NCBI GenBank assembly: GCA_946186125.1
Contig: CAMHLZ010000002.1
Location: 86,930 to 143,643, forward strand
Direction of reading: 5' to 3'
DNA length: 56,714 bases
Source of the DNA: an uncultured Lachnospira sp.
GTDB lineage: Bacteria; Bacillota; Clostridia; Lachnospirales; Lachnospiraceae
Shown here: positions 18,224-26,624 of the stretch, one piece after another
How the letters are laid out: each line of letters opens with the position of its first letter
How positions within the stretch are numbered: the first letter of the stretch is position 1
Translations under genes and position numbers: made by a program
Notes under the pieces: model-generated
Told to the model about the DNA's origin: nothing
What the model saw: the letters and a program-made list of their open reading frames with translations, nothing else
Databases searched by the model: none

Positions 18224-18652
18224 CTATAAATCTTTATCCATAGCTTTTTTTATCTCTTCTGCCATAGCTGCCAGTTCTTCATTATCTGCTTCATGTGGCT
18301 TCCAGAATTGGATTGCTTTATCACCCTTATATCTTGGAATTAAATGCATATGAAAATGGAAAACACTCTGTCCTGCAACCTCTTCGTTATTCTGCATCAG
18401 GTTAAATCCATCCGCCTTAAGAACCTCAGTCATTACCCCTGCCATCTTCTTTGCCAGCTTTGAAGCTTTACATAGCACATCCTCATCTATATCATATATA
18501 TTTCTAAAATGTTCTTTAGTCAGTATAAGTGCATGCCCTCTTGAAGCCGGACCCAGGTCAAATATCACTCTGAATGTATCATCCTCATACAATGTATTAC
18601 TCGGTATCTCTCCATTCGCAATTTTACAAAAAATACAGTTACTATCCTTCAT
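18224..18652 (-). CDS. HIT family protein (histidine triad nucleotide hydrolase)
   Basis: 142 residues from the ATG at 18652 (MKDSNCIFCKI), preceded by AGGAAGG; longer in-frame starts exist but the conserved N-terminus begins here. The histidine triad is HFHMHLIPR. CIFCKIANGEIPSNTLYEDD is the common start of the Hint/HinT branch. These enzymes hydrolyse nucleoside phosphoramidates or similar adducts in the cytosol. It is convergent with murG. Confidence 0.93.
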   Translation of the reverse strand: MKDSNCIFCKIANGEIPSNTLYEDDTFRVIFDLGPASRGHALILTKEHFRNIYDIDEDVLCKASKLAKKMAGVMTEVLKADGFNLMQNNEEVAGQSVFHFHMHLIPRYKGDKAIQFWKPHEADNEELAAMAEEIKKAMDKDL

Positions 18653-18876
18653 ACTCTTTATCATCCTTCCTGTTTTTTTCTTATATTGTATCATCTGTCT
18701 ATAATCTTTGTCATTAGAAAATTTTAATATGTCGAATTATGCATACAGAAAACATTTGACTTTTTTCCTCAAAATGATAGACTATTAATTGTACTCTTGT
18801 TACAAAATAATTGAATTATATTACCAATACGACACTTTAAAATCATTACAGCAGTATGTACATTTAGGAGGTTATA

Positions 18877-19602
18877 ATGAAAAATTTTGACGATATCGAA
18901 CAATATAAGCTTAATAATCCTGATATTTCTGATACAATATCTGAGATTCAATCGATTTATGATTTGACAATACGACATATTAACCACGAATTCGGCAATG
19001 CCCTTACATTAATTAACAGTTCTTTACAGCACATACAATCTTCTCACCCGGAAGTGAATAATATTAAGTATTGGGATTCTACAATGGAAGACGTACAATA
19101 TTTGGTAAAATTAGTATCCGATGTATCAAATCTATACAATTATAGCAATGCACGTAAAGAAAAATTTGATATTAATGCGCAAATCGAAGGGGTTATTGTA
19201 TCTGTTTCTCAATTACTTTCAGATACAGATATATCAATACACTTCGAAAAGAATAAAGATATTCCCCTGTACACGGGATATAATTCAAAAATACGTCAGG
19301 TATTTATTAATCTAATAAAAAATGCCTATGAAGCTATAGACCAGAAGGGAGAAATTAACATAAAAACTGACATTAATCAATCAGACAATTATATAACCGT
19401 CGAAATATCTGATACCGGATGCGGAATACCCGAAGAATATATTAACTCCATCTTCAAACCTCTTGTTTCACACAAACGTAACGGATGTGGTCTGGGACTT
19501 GCTATATCTAATAAAATAATAGCACATCACAATGGTCAGATTACAGTCAAATCCTCTCCGGGAACCGGAACAACTTTTACAATATTCTTACCGATAATAT
19601 GA
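18877..19602 (+). CDS. Soluble orphan histidine kinase
   Basis: 241 residues with no transmembrane helix and no sensor domain beyond about 30 N-terminal residues. The dimerisation/phospho-acceptor helix is around INHEFGNALTLINSSLQHIQ. The ATP-binding domain has FINLIKNAYEAIDQKG (N box), DTGCGIPEEYINSIFKPLVS (G1/F box) and GCGLGLAISNKII (G2 box), all intact. AGGAGG precedes the ATG. No response regulator is adjacent. It resembles minimal NtrB/Spo0B-like kinases, but the pathway cannot be told. Confidence 0.88.
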   Translation: MKNFDDIEQYKLNNPDISDTISEIQSIYDLTIRHINHEFGNALTLINSSLQHIQSSHPEVNNIKYWDSTMEDVQYLVKLVSDVSNLYNYSNARKEKFDINAQIEGVIVSVSQLLSDTDISIHFEKNKDIPLYTGYNSKIRQVFINLIKNAYEAIDQKGEINIKTDINQSDNYITVEISDTGCGIPEEYINSIFKPLVSHKRNGCGLGLAISNKIIAHHNGQITVKSSPGTGTTFTIFLPII

Positions 19603-19605
19603 ATA

Positions 19606-20601
19606 TTATTTTTCTGCAAAAGGAAACATCTGATCTAACAGTCGCAATGTATTAAAGTTTCCTTTTGCAGTCATTTCTCCCGTCATAAATGCTCTCTGAA
19701 ATGTAAATCGTCCCCTTACAATATTATTCAAAACCTCATAGTTAAGTCTAGCAAATACATCTGCATTGTCACAACTTTCATACTTACAATCCACTTCCGC
19801 ATTATTAATATCCACTACAAGCGTCCTGTCTCTGTCATCTATCAAAAATGCATACGTTACCTCCACATCATCCTGTGGCACAAAAGAGTTTTTAAAATCG
19901 TTCACAAAATCATATTCAACAGAATTCCCCTGTTTTGTAAGCATTCCTTTAAACATGTTTGTTAATTGTTCAATATCTTCTTTCTGTTTTTTCACATATA
20001 TATCATCCGAAACATATTTTGAAAGCTGTTCGCTCTCCTGTGGTGTAAGGTTTATCAAATCTTTTATAAGGTTCTGTTTTAATGCAAAATTACTCGATGG
20101 AAGTGCTTTTTTCTTCTGCGATATAGTTCTATATATATTCTCCGCTTTCTTTTCTATGATATCCCTATATTCCCTGTTCATTTCAAAATCCACGGAATCT
20201 TCAACATAGGTTGCTATTCCAGAGCAAAGAAGTCCGCCCAGCAATTCCCATGCACATTTCAAATCAAGCAAAGCCTCTTTTTCGCCGTAAGTTGTAGCCA
20301 CAACCACAGGCATCATATAAAGCCTGCTAATCTTTTCCTTATCACCATATAACCAACAGGCATCTAAAAATTCATGAAGCAGGCCTCCTATCCCCCTCCA
20401 CTCAACGCTGGCAGCTAATACTATTCCGTCAGCTTCTTTAAAAGACTGCGGCAAAGTAGTTATATTGTTTTTCATATCAAATAGGTTGTATCTTGTGACA
20501 TCAACACGCAGTTCCTCTAACACTTCTTCTATCTTTCCTACAACATACAAAGTCGGATCTTCTATAAGTCCTCTTCCACCATAATATATATTAACTTTCA
20601 C
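19606..20601 (-). CDS. Flavodoxin-like/NADPH-dependent reductase fold with C-terminal SCP2 domain
   Basis: 331 residues in two parts. Residues 1-170 follow an NADPH-dependent FMN reductase/flavodoxin pattern: MKVNIYYGGRGLIEDPTLYV, then ADGIVLAASVEWRGIGGLLHEFLD. The C-terminal about 110 residues have the SCP2 (sterol carrier) pattern, with TYAFLIDDRDRTLVVDINNA and the end RAFMTGEMTAKGNFNTLRLLDQMF. SCP2 domains bind lipids or hydrophobic ligands. The role is unknown. It lies just downstream of the rhomboid and Tad locus in the same orientation and may be read from it. Confidence 0.75.
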   Translation of the reverse strand: MKVNIYYGGRGLIEDPTLYVVGKIEEVLEELRVDVTRYNLFDMKNNITTLPQSFKEADGIVLAASVEWRGIGGLLHEFLDACWLYGDKEKISRLYMMPVVVATTYGEKEALLDLKCAWELLGGLLCSGIATYVEDSVDFEMNREYRDIIEKKAENIYRTISQKKKALPSSNFALKQNLIKDLINLTPQESEQLSKYVSDDIYVKKQKEDIEQLTNMFKGMLTKQGNSVEYDFVNDFKNSFVPQDDVEVTYAFLIDDRDRTLVVDINNAEVDCKYESCDNADVFARLNYEVLNNIVRGRFTFQRAFMTGEMTAKGNFNTLRLLDQMFPFAEK

Positions 20602-20660
20602 TCATCACACTTCCTTTTCAATCAAAACTTGTTATATTTTAATATAAAACAATTTTACTT

Positions 20661-21683
20661 TCAAGATGATTTCGCTCTATTATATTGGATATATGATACT
20701 AACGCAGAACTCATAAATCCTACAACAAGCCCACCCAGATGCGCTATATAATCAACATCAACATTTATTTGTTCACTAAATACCACCATCAAAATCATCA
20801 TAAGAATTCTTCCCATTACATGTGCTCCGTCTATTTTCTTCTCAAAATATAATCCTACCAGCATTGCGCCTATAATACCATATATTGCACCTGAGGCTCC
20901 TGCCGAATACACCAGCTTACCTTCATTCATATAATATAAGCTTGATACTACACCTGCACCAATGCCACTAATTAAATATATTAAAAGATATCTGATTTTT
21001 CCATATATCTTCTCAACTTCAGGTCCCAGAACAAACAGGCATATCATGTTACTAAGCAGATGATCAAATCCAAAATGTATAAACATTGCCGTTAACAGTC
21101 TGTAATACTCGCCCCCATAATATATACTTCTCCACTCGCATCCACCATATACTACAAACGCTGCCTCTCCAAGTGAAGAACGTTTATTTTCCATAATAAC
21201 AAATATCAGAATATTTAATAACAGCAGTATTGTATTAACCAAAGTAAAACTGATTAATCCCGAAGACTTTTCTGCTGTATCGGGTTGTCGCATTTTCATT
21301 AATTCTGATTCTATCTGTTCCCTAAGGTCATCAAATTCATCAAGACTGTTTTCATATGCTATTATCTTTGATGTATATATATCATAAAGCCAAAAACTTA
21401 TTTTTTCAGCTTCCCCTATTTCCTTATCCCGCACTATATTATCCGTAATCACAACATATTGGATATTAACATTTCTTTTTCCCTTCAAAAGGAATTTTCT
21501 CTCTATTTGAAACGTTATATCACTCATCTGTTCACTTCCATACTGAACATCTTTTGTATTGTCAACGAATGCAATAATATCCATCTTATCTTCATTATTT
21601 TTAAAAAACATTATTATATTTTTTAAATTTGTCTTCATGGGCATATACGCATTTAATCTTAAAACATTAATTATACGTTCCAT
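20661..21683 (-). CDS. Rhomboid family intramembrane serine protease with N-terminal cytosolic domain
   Basis: 340 residues from the ATG at 21683; a GTG four codons earlier is the alternative. The first about 140 residues are soluble. The rhomboid core follows: HFGFDHLLSNMICLFVLGPE (L1 loop and helix 2), SAGASGAIYGIIGAMLVGL with the catalytic serine, and DYIAHLGGLVVGF with the catalytic histidine. All active-site elements are present. Rhomboids cleave transmembrane substrates. Its place immediately after the FHA gene at the end of a Tad pilus locus suggests, but does not prove, a pilus-related substrate. Confidence 0.88.
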   Translation of the reverse strand: MERIINVLRLNAYMPMKTNLKNIIMFFKNNEDKMDIIAFVDNTKDVQYGSEQMSDITFQIERKFLLKGKRNVNIQYVVITDNIVRDKEIGEAEKISFWLYDIYTSKIIAYENSLDEFDDLREQIESELMKMRQPDTAEKSSGLISFTLVNTILLLLNILIFVIMENKRSSLGEAAFVVYGGCEWRSIYYGGEYYRLLTAMFIHFGFDHLLSNMICLFVLGPEVEKIYGKIRYLLIYLISGIGAGVVSSLYYMNEGKLVYSAGASGAIYGIIGAMLVGLYFEKKIDGAHVMGRILMMILMVVFSEQINVDVDYIAHLGGLVVGFMSSALVSYIQYNRAKSS

Positions 21684-21754
21684 TTTATCACTCACTTCAA
21701 AAGATTATTATACGTCTAATACCTTAACACTTAAATTTTTATATGTCAATCAAG

Positions 21755-22771
21755 TTATATCTGCTGCTGATATACGTATTCTGAAGCTGCAAATCTTATC
21801 TTATCCCCTGAACACAGCTCTATTTTTTCATTAGGACTTATTCTTGCTCCATTTACATATGTTCCATTTTTAGAATTCATATCTTCGATAAAACTTTTCC
21901 CATTTATTTCATAAATCTTTGCATGAACTCTGCTTACAGAATCTGACAATATAACACCATCCGCATGTATATCACTTTTCCCTATCAGAAATGGCATTTT
22001 ATTAATCTCTAACACCATTCCGTCATCAGTCCCAATAAGTCTGGCATCAATATTTTCACTAATCAAAAGTTCTGTTTCATATTCTTCACTCATATCATAA
22101 TCATCTTCATCTGTTTTATCAGCCTTTTCACTTATTATTCCTCTGACAAAATCCATTATCTTATCAATAAACGTTTTTTCTTCTACAATGCAGGTTTCCG
22201 CTACATACTCCGTCTTTCTTTCCTCTTCATAATCTCCTTCAGAATAATTTTCATATATAAAAGACTCAAAATTAATATTTTCTTCCATCGATTTGCAATA
22301 TACATTGTACGAATACTCCACGAGTATTTTATTATTATGATCTATTATCTCAAGAAAATAACGACACAACTGTCTTATCCCTTCCTGATAAGAAATGTCA
22401 TTGTCTGGATAATAGATAAAAGCAGTCTCCATCGTATCCTTATCTATGTATATGTGCTCAGGTTTAAAAACAACACAATCAATATCCAGCAGATATCTTT
22501 GCAATTCTTTTGCAAGCTCTACAATACTTTTTAACAGCATTTTCAATTCTTCATATGTGATTTTTTTCACACTATACAATTCCCGCACAGATTGTTTTGA
22601 TGTAATTTCATAAAGATAATCCGGCCTGTTATTAACATGATTAACTTTCAAAGGCAGCAAACCGTTTATATCATTATGAATCAGCATTCCAAGGCAATAA
22701 TTATATACATTATCTTCACCCTTAATCACTATGTAATTCTTGTCAAATTCATGTTTATATTCAAACTCCAT
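21755..22771 (-). CDS. DUF6382/FHA domain protein of the Tad locus
   Basis: 338 residues from the ATG at 22771, with GGAGGG nine bases upstream; it shares the A of the preceding TGA stop (TGATG), so it is translationally coupled to the TadE-like gene. The N-terminal part matches the DUF6382 family (EFDKNYIVIKGED). The C-terminal 85 residues are an FHA domain: FLIGKSDIHADGVI, SDSVSRVHAKI, MNSKNGTYVNG. FHA domains bind phosphothreonine peptides, so a Ser/Thr kinase signal to the pilus machine is implied; no such kinase is in the window. Confidence 0.85.
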   Translation of the reverse strand: MEFEYKHEFDKNYIVIKGEDNVYNYCLGMLIHNDINGLLPLKVNHVNNRPDYLYEITSKQSVRELYSVKKITYEELKMLLKSIVELAKELQRYLLDIDCVVFKPEHIYIDKDTMETAFIYYPDNDISYQEGIRQLCRYFLEIIDHNNKILVEYSYNVYCKSMEENINFESFIYENYSEGDYEEERKTEYVAETCIVEEKTFIDKIMDFVRGIISEKADKTDEDDYDMSEEYETELLISENIDARLIGTDDGMVLEINKMPFLIGKSDIHADGVILSDSVSRVHAKIYEINGKSFIEDMNSKNGTYVNGARISPNEKIELCSGDKIRFAASEYVYQQQI

Positions 22772-23157
22772 CAATCAAATCCCTCCATAAATCGAATCAT
22801 CCATACTTGATTTCTTTTTCCTGTCCCTGTCAATTCCACCTTACTTTCTTTATATTCTTTTAAATGCACCAGTGCCTTTAAATCTGTCAGCACGGATATC
22901 CCGGACTCAACACTTATTCTGTGTTTTTTTCTTTCTGTTTCTTTTAATTCTGATGCAATCAGGCTTTTTTTTATCCTGTTTTTCATTTTCTCATATTCTT
23001 CCTCTGAATCTTCATGAAAACATAATACATATGAGTATGAATGAATAATAACTCTGTCGTGAATATAAAAGCACAGATATAGCATAGTAATAGTAACAAA
23101 CATTACTACAGGCACCACCATAGATGCTTCAACCGTTATATATCCTTTTAATTTCAT
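22771..23157 (-). CDS. TadE/F-like pseudopilin
   Basis: 128 residues. A five-residue leader MKLKG precedes YITVEASMVVPVVMFVTIT, a prepilin-peptidase site (cleavage after G5, glutamate at +5) followed by the hydrophobic helix. The mature part is about 123 residues, mixed alpha/beta. TadE and TadF are minor pseudopilins of Tad machines. It lies between the prepilin peptidase and the FHA gene and is coupled to both. Confidence 0.82.
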   Translation of the reverse strand: MKLKGYITVEASMVVPVVMFVTITMLYLCFYIHDRVIIHSYSYVLCFHEDSEEEYEKMKNRIKKSLIASELKETERKKHRISVESGISVLTDLKALVHLKEYKESKVELTGTGKRNQVWMIRFMEGFD

Positions 23158-23175
23158 AAGTTCAACCTCTCCTCT

Positions 23176-23601
23176 CTAACATAAAAACATTTTTAAAAAA
23201 TATAGTATTGTTCCAATAAACATAAACGGTATAAACGGTATTTCCGTTTTTTTGCTTTTTTTTCTTATAACAAGAAGATAAATACAATATAACCACAATA
23301 AAGCAAATGAGATTATCATAATTCCAACAACATTTAAAAATCCAACAGTGCATCCCAGAGCCATAACTGCCATACAATCACCATATCCCATTTTTTCTTT
23401 TAGCACATATGAGAAAACATACATCAAGCCTCCGAGAATAATCCCCTCCAATATGTACAACGGTTCACGATCCATATATATATTAAAAACGATCCCCAAA
23501 AAACCGGTAATTACACAAACATCTAATCTTATAATTCTATACTTTATATCTGTATAAAAACAAATCCCTAAGCAACACAATGCCAGACAAATACAAGCCA
23601 T
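23176..23601 (-). CDS. Prepilin peptidase of the A24 family (TadV/CpaA-like)
   Basis: 141 residues from the ATG at 23601, which follows GGGGGTGG and starts just after the TGA of the preceding gene; a GTG three codons earlier is the alternative. It has about five membrane segments. The two catalytic aspartates are in FYTDIKYRII and in MGYGDCMAVMALG (GxGD motif). It cleaves the leaders of Flp and the pseudopilins at the cytosolic face. It is the short, TadV-type enzyme without the methylase domain, as expected for a Tad locus. Confidence 0.88.
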   Translation of the reverse strand: MACICLALCCLGICFYTDIKYRIIRLDVCVITGFLGIVFNIYMDREPLYILEGIILGGLMYVFSYVLKEKMGYGDCMAVMALGCTVGFLNVVGIMIISFALLWLYCIYLLVIRKKSKKTEIPFIPFMFIGTILYFLKMFLC

Positions 23602-23602
23602 C

Positions 23603-24469
23603 TCATCCACCCCCGCATTTTGAACACTTTCTCTTATTCTTCACCTGATCTATATCAACTTCTTTAATATACCTTTTCAGAACATTACAGTCTTTATTGG
23701 TATGATACCGCGTCCCATATACAGTAATGTATACTTCACAGCCTTCACATTTTTCGCTGACGCACTTTTCACACGGATAATACTTTCCACCGCCAAGATT
23801 TCTATAATTCTTAATATCATAAAAATTCACTTTTTTAATCTCTCTTGTTAAATAAGTACAATTCTTATAAAGATGATATACCATTCCATTTTCCGTTATA
23901 TAAACCTTTTTTGTACCGTTTTTTTGTTTTTTTTCATCAATAAGACTTTTTCCAATCCAGGGAATATAACAGGCTTTCTGCTCGAAAGCAAAAAGTTTCT
24001 GCGGACTCTTCCATAAATATACCGCTTTAATGGTTTTAATTCCGGATTCTGAATCAAAATCAGAATCCGTCAAATTAATACCACATCTGCCTCCCAAAAT
24101 ACCACATGTACCAGCAATTCTACCTGTATTCGAAGACAAGATTCTACTAATTGAGTATACATCAAGTAAGCCTCCACTATTATCCATTCCAACCTCAATT
24201 ATACTCAATTCTCTCGCCGCATTGTCTAAGTCTATCTGCAAAGAACTATGAAAATTAATAAGGAAGGGTATGCTAATCATTGAATAAATGACACAAATAA
24301 ATACAGACAAAACCATTGCCGCTTCCACAGTGATACTTCCTTTAAAGGCAGATAAAACTGCCCTTTCTTTATGTGGTGACAATATTCTTTTTACCTTTTC
24401 ATTAACCTGGAGAGATTTACATAATTTATTTTCCGGTAAATACATATTTAAACTAAATTTCACAAACAA
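23603..24469 (-). CDS. TadE-like pseudopilin with duplicated Cys/His C-terminal motif
   Basis: 288 residues as drawn from a TTG; GTG at 24463 and ATG at 24445 are alternatives and none has a good ribosome site, so the start is uncertain. KG-SITVEAAMVLSV (43-56) is a prepilin-peptidase site with glutamate +5, then one helix. The C-terminal 100 residues contain the same motif twice: VYITENGMVYHLYKNC with YYPCEKC, and VYITVYGTRYHTNKDC with KCSKC. Each copy has one His, one Cys and a CxxC, a likely metal site or disulfide module outside the cell. The first seven codons after a good GGAAAGG site form a separate mini-ORF (see findings). Confidence 0.78.
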   Translation of the reverse strand: MFVKFSLNMYLPENKLCKSLQVNEKVKRILSPHKERAVLSAFKGSITVEAAMVLSVFICVIYSMISIPFLINFHSSLQIDLDNAARELSIIEVGMDNSGGLLDVYSISRILSSNTGRIAGTCGILGGRCGINLTDSDFDSESGIKTIKAVYLWKSPQKLFAFEQKACYIPWIGKSLIDEKKQKNGTKKVYITENGMVYHLYKNCTYLTREIKKVNFYDIKNYRNLGGGKYYPCEKCVSEKCEGCEVYITVYGTRYHTNKDCNVLKRYIKEVDIDQVKNKRKCSKCGGG

Positions 24470-24497
24470 AGGGCATTTTTACCTACCTTTCCAAGAA

Positions 24498-26357
24498 TTA
24501 ATAATTATATTTCTGAGACACTTTAATCTCATATAGTTTTGATATTCTAGGCGCACAAAACAAGGGAGTTGCATTATAAACGCAGGCAATCTTAACTTTA
24601 CTTATACAATCCGCAAGCCTGAAATCAGGATTATACTTCTTTTTCATGTTAACTTCTATTAAGTCCATGGTTCTATTAACACTTACAACATGATTTTGCA
24701 CACTCAAAAGATATCTCAAATAATCTGTATAAGATAAACCCAAGGTATCATCATCTTTTTTCTCAACAGATTTAATATTAATTATTCCTGATAATGACAG
24801 ATTCCATTGTGAGGCATCTTTAATAAGTGCAACCTTTTTTTGACTCATAAGATTTTTTACATCTGCAACAGATTCTGCCGATGCCCATGCCACAATAATC
24901 CCAAGTTGTGTGAGCTTGATAATCAACGGATTTCCCGATGCTCCTGCTATCGAAGAAGCAAGTGCAAAGGTTTCCTCCATCTTTACCTTATCTTTCATAA
25001 TAGATATAACGTTAAATCCGCTTCTGGCAGAAATTATTTTTTCTGCAGTCATACCTAAATTAACCGAATCATCTTCCTTTCCATTGATAATATATTCAAT
25101 CTCATAATCCAATGCAGTATCCTTTTTTGTTTCAATATAACATCCAAAAAAATCCATTATATATTGATCAAATATCAATTTGGAGGTTAATCCTGTTTTT
25201 CTCTTTTTAGAAGATATATTTTTTGACGGAAGATTCTCAACTGATATTTTTTTATCCGATATTTTAGAAGTATCTCCTACAACAAGATGTAAAATCCCTG
25301 ACGTCAACATATCGTTTACATTTTTTACAATAGTATTTTTTTCTTTTTTTTCACTCGTTACGTCATAATTAATCAAAATTTTGCCTATATCAAATTCCTG
25401 TCCCATCAAAGCTGCCTCCTCCAATGCCTGTTTGTTTTCCGGCATATTATAAAACTCTTTTACCTTCGCATCAGTATTTTCCAATATTCTTTTTTGCTCT
25501 TCAACAGCTTTCTTACACGCCTCTATTCCGTAACTGTCATTCTCGTTATATTTATCTGCTATCTCTTTTGCCTGTGCATAGATAACAGCATATGTATCAT
25601 CATCTGTTTTTCCTCTCATCTCTTCAATGCTTCCAAGCATTTCATCAGCACTGTCTTTTGATTTAGCAGAAACTTTATAAAATTCTTCAATATCACTTTT
25701 AATTCTTTCCATCGATTTTATTGTACTATTTTTCCACAACTCATAATGACCGTAGCTTTCACTATTTTCCGATATCGATGTTATATGCTTATTCAAATCG
25801 CAATCCTTCGATTTTACATTTTTTATATCTCCGGCAATAATTGATACTCTGGCCTCAGTTTCCAAAAAATCTTTACTGCAGTCTGAAATATGCTTATACA
25901 TTTTATTAATATCATCACTTTGAGCCAGCATATCCTTTTTTTCTAAAAGCAGCTTTATCGCATCTTCTCCCAGTTTCAGTTTCATAAAATCACAAACCTG
26001 TTTTTCAAACACTTCGCCATCACAATCAGTACAATGTTCAACATAATCAATTCTTGAATCAACAGGTTTTATCTTAGCTATATTTCTTTTAACATCACAA
26101 TTTTCATTAACAATATAATTAAAATCATCAACGAATTGTTTCTCTCCACTCCACAAAAACATAACTCCATATTCATCCAAAACCTCTTTTGCATACATAC
26201 CGAAGCATGAATCAAGCCCCATATACGTTACTCTCTCTGCTTCCTCTACACACAATGCCACTCTTACAGATTCAACTATCACAAGAACCAGCATTATTAT
26301 AGTTCCCATTAAAAGAGCCATAAAAACAGTAATACTTCCTTTAAATTTTCCTTTCAT
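24498..26357 (-). CDS. DUF5702 domain protein, pseudopilin-like
   Basis: 619 residues. MKGKFKG precedes SITVFMALLMGTIIMLVLVIV, the same KG-SITV site found in the TadE-like proteins, but position +5 is phenylalanine instead of glutamate. One N-terminal helix anchors the protein; the long remaining part is mostly helical and coiled-coil-like (ESVRVALCVEEAERVTYMGL opens it) and is predicted extracytoplasmic. DUF5702 proteins are found with Tad pilus genes in Clostridia, in the position of TadG; the function is not established. It lies between flp and the TadE-like genes. Confidence 0.82.
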   Translation of the reverse strand: MKGKFKGSITVFMALLMGTIIMLVLVIVESVRVALCVEEAERVTYMGLDSCFGMYAKEVLDEYGVMFLWSGEKQFVDDFNYIVNENCDVKRNIAKIKPVDSRIDYVEHCTDCDGEVFEKQVCDFMKLKLGEDAIKLLLEKKDMLAQSDDINKMYKHISDCSKDFLETEARVSIIAGDIKNVKSKDCDLNKHITSISENSESYGHYELWKNSTIKSMERIKSDIEEFYKVSAKSKDSADEMLGSIEEMRGKTDDDTYAVIYAQAKEIADKYNENDSYGIEACKKAVEEQKRILENTDAKVKEFYNMPENKQALEEAALMGQEFDIGKILINYDVTSEKKEKNTIVKNVNDMLTSGILHLVVGDTSKISDKKISVENLPSKNISSKKRKTGLTSKLIFDQYIMDFFGCYIETKKDTALDYEIEYIINGKEDDSVNLGMTAEKIISARSGFNVISIMKDKVKMEETFALASSIAGASGNPLIIKLTQLGIIVAWASAESVADVKNLMSQKKVALIKDASQWNLSLSGIINIKSVEKKDDDTLGLSYTDYLRYLLSVQNHVVSVNRTMDLIEVNMKKKYNPDFRLADCISKVKIACVYNATPLFCAPRISKLYEIKVSQKYNY

Positions 26358-26422
26358 ATCCCCGCTTATTCCTTTCTCTGTTTTATCTGATGCAGCAAAA
26401 CTGCACCAGATACAACATAATT

Positions 26423-26614
26423 TTAAAATCCTGACAATTGAGAATTAATTTTGTCAAATATAGTCTTTATGACATTTGTAATCCTTGATTTGAACAAGAG
26501 TACCAGCCCCATCAATACCAAGATAATAAGAATTACTTCTACAACTCCCATCCCTTCATTGTTAGACAAAAATAATCTGTCATATATCCTTTTTTTGATT
26601 CTGATAATACTCAC
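26423..26614 (-). CDS. Flp1-type type IVb pilin
   Basis: 63 residues from a GTG with AGGAGG upstream. A 21-residue leader ending NNEG precedes MGVVEVILIILVLMGLVLLF, so cleavage after Gly leaves glutamate at +5. The mature protein of about 42 residues is one helix with a short tail (KTIFDKINSQLSGF). This matches the Flp1_like pilins of Clostridia. It is the only major-pilin candidate in the locus and sits between tadC and the DUF5702 gene. Confidence 0.88.
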   Translation of the reverse strand: MSIIRIKKRIYDRLFLSNNEGMGVVEVILIILVLMGLVLLFKSRITNVIKTIFDKINSQLSGF

Positions 26615-26624
26615 AATAAACCTC

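Noticed and set aside
23162-23377. 71-codon minus-strand frame over the prepilin peptidase gene
   Set aside because: It is the shifted frame of the peptidase gene, whose own frame has both catalytic aspartates.
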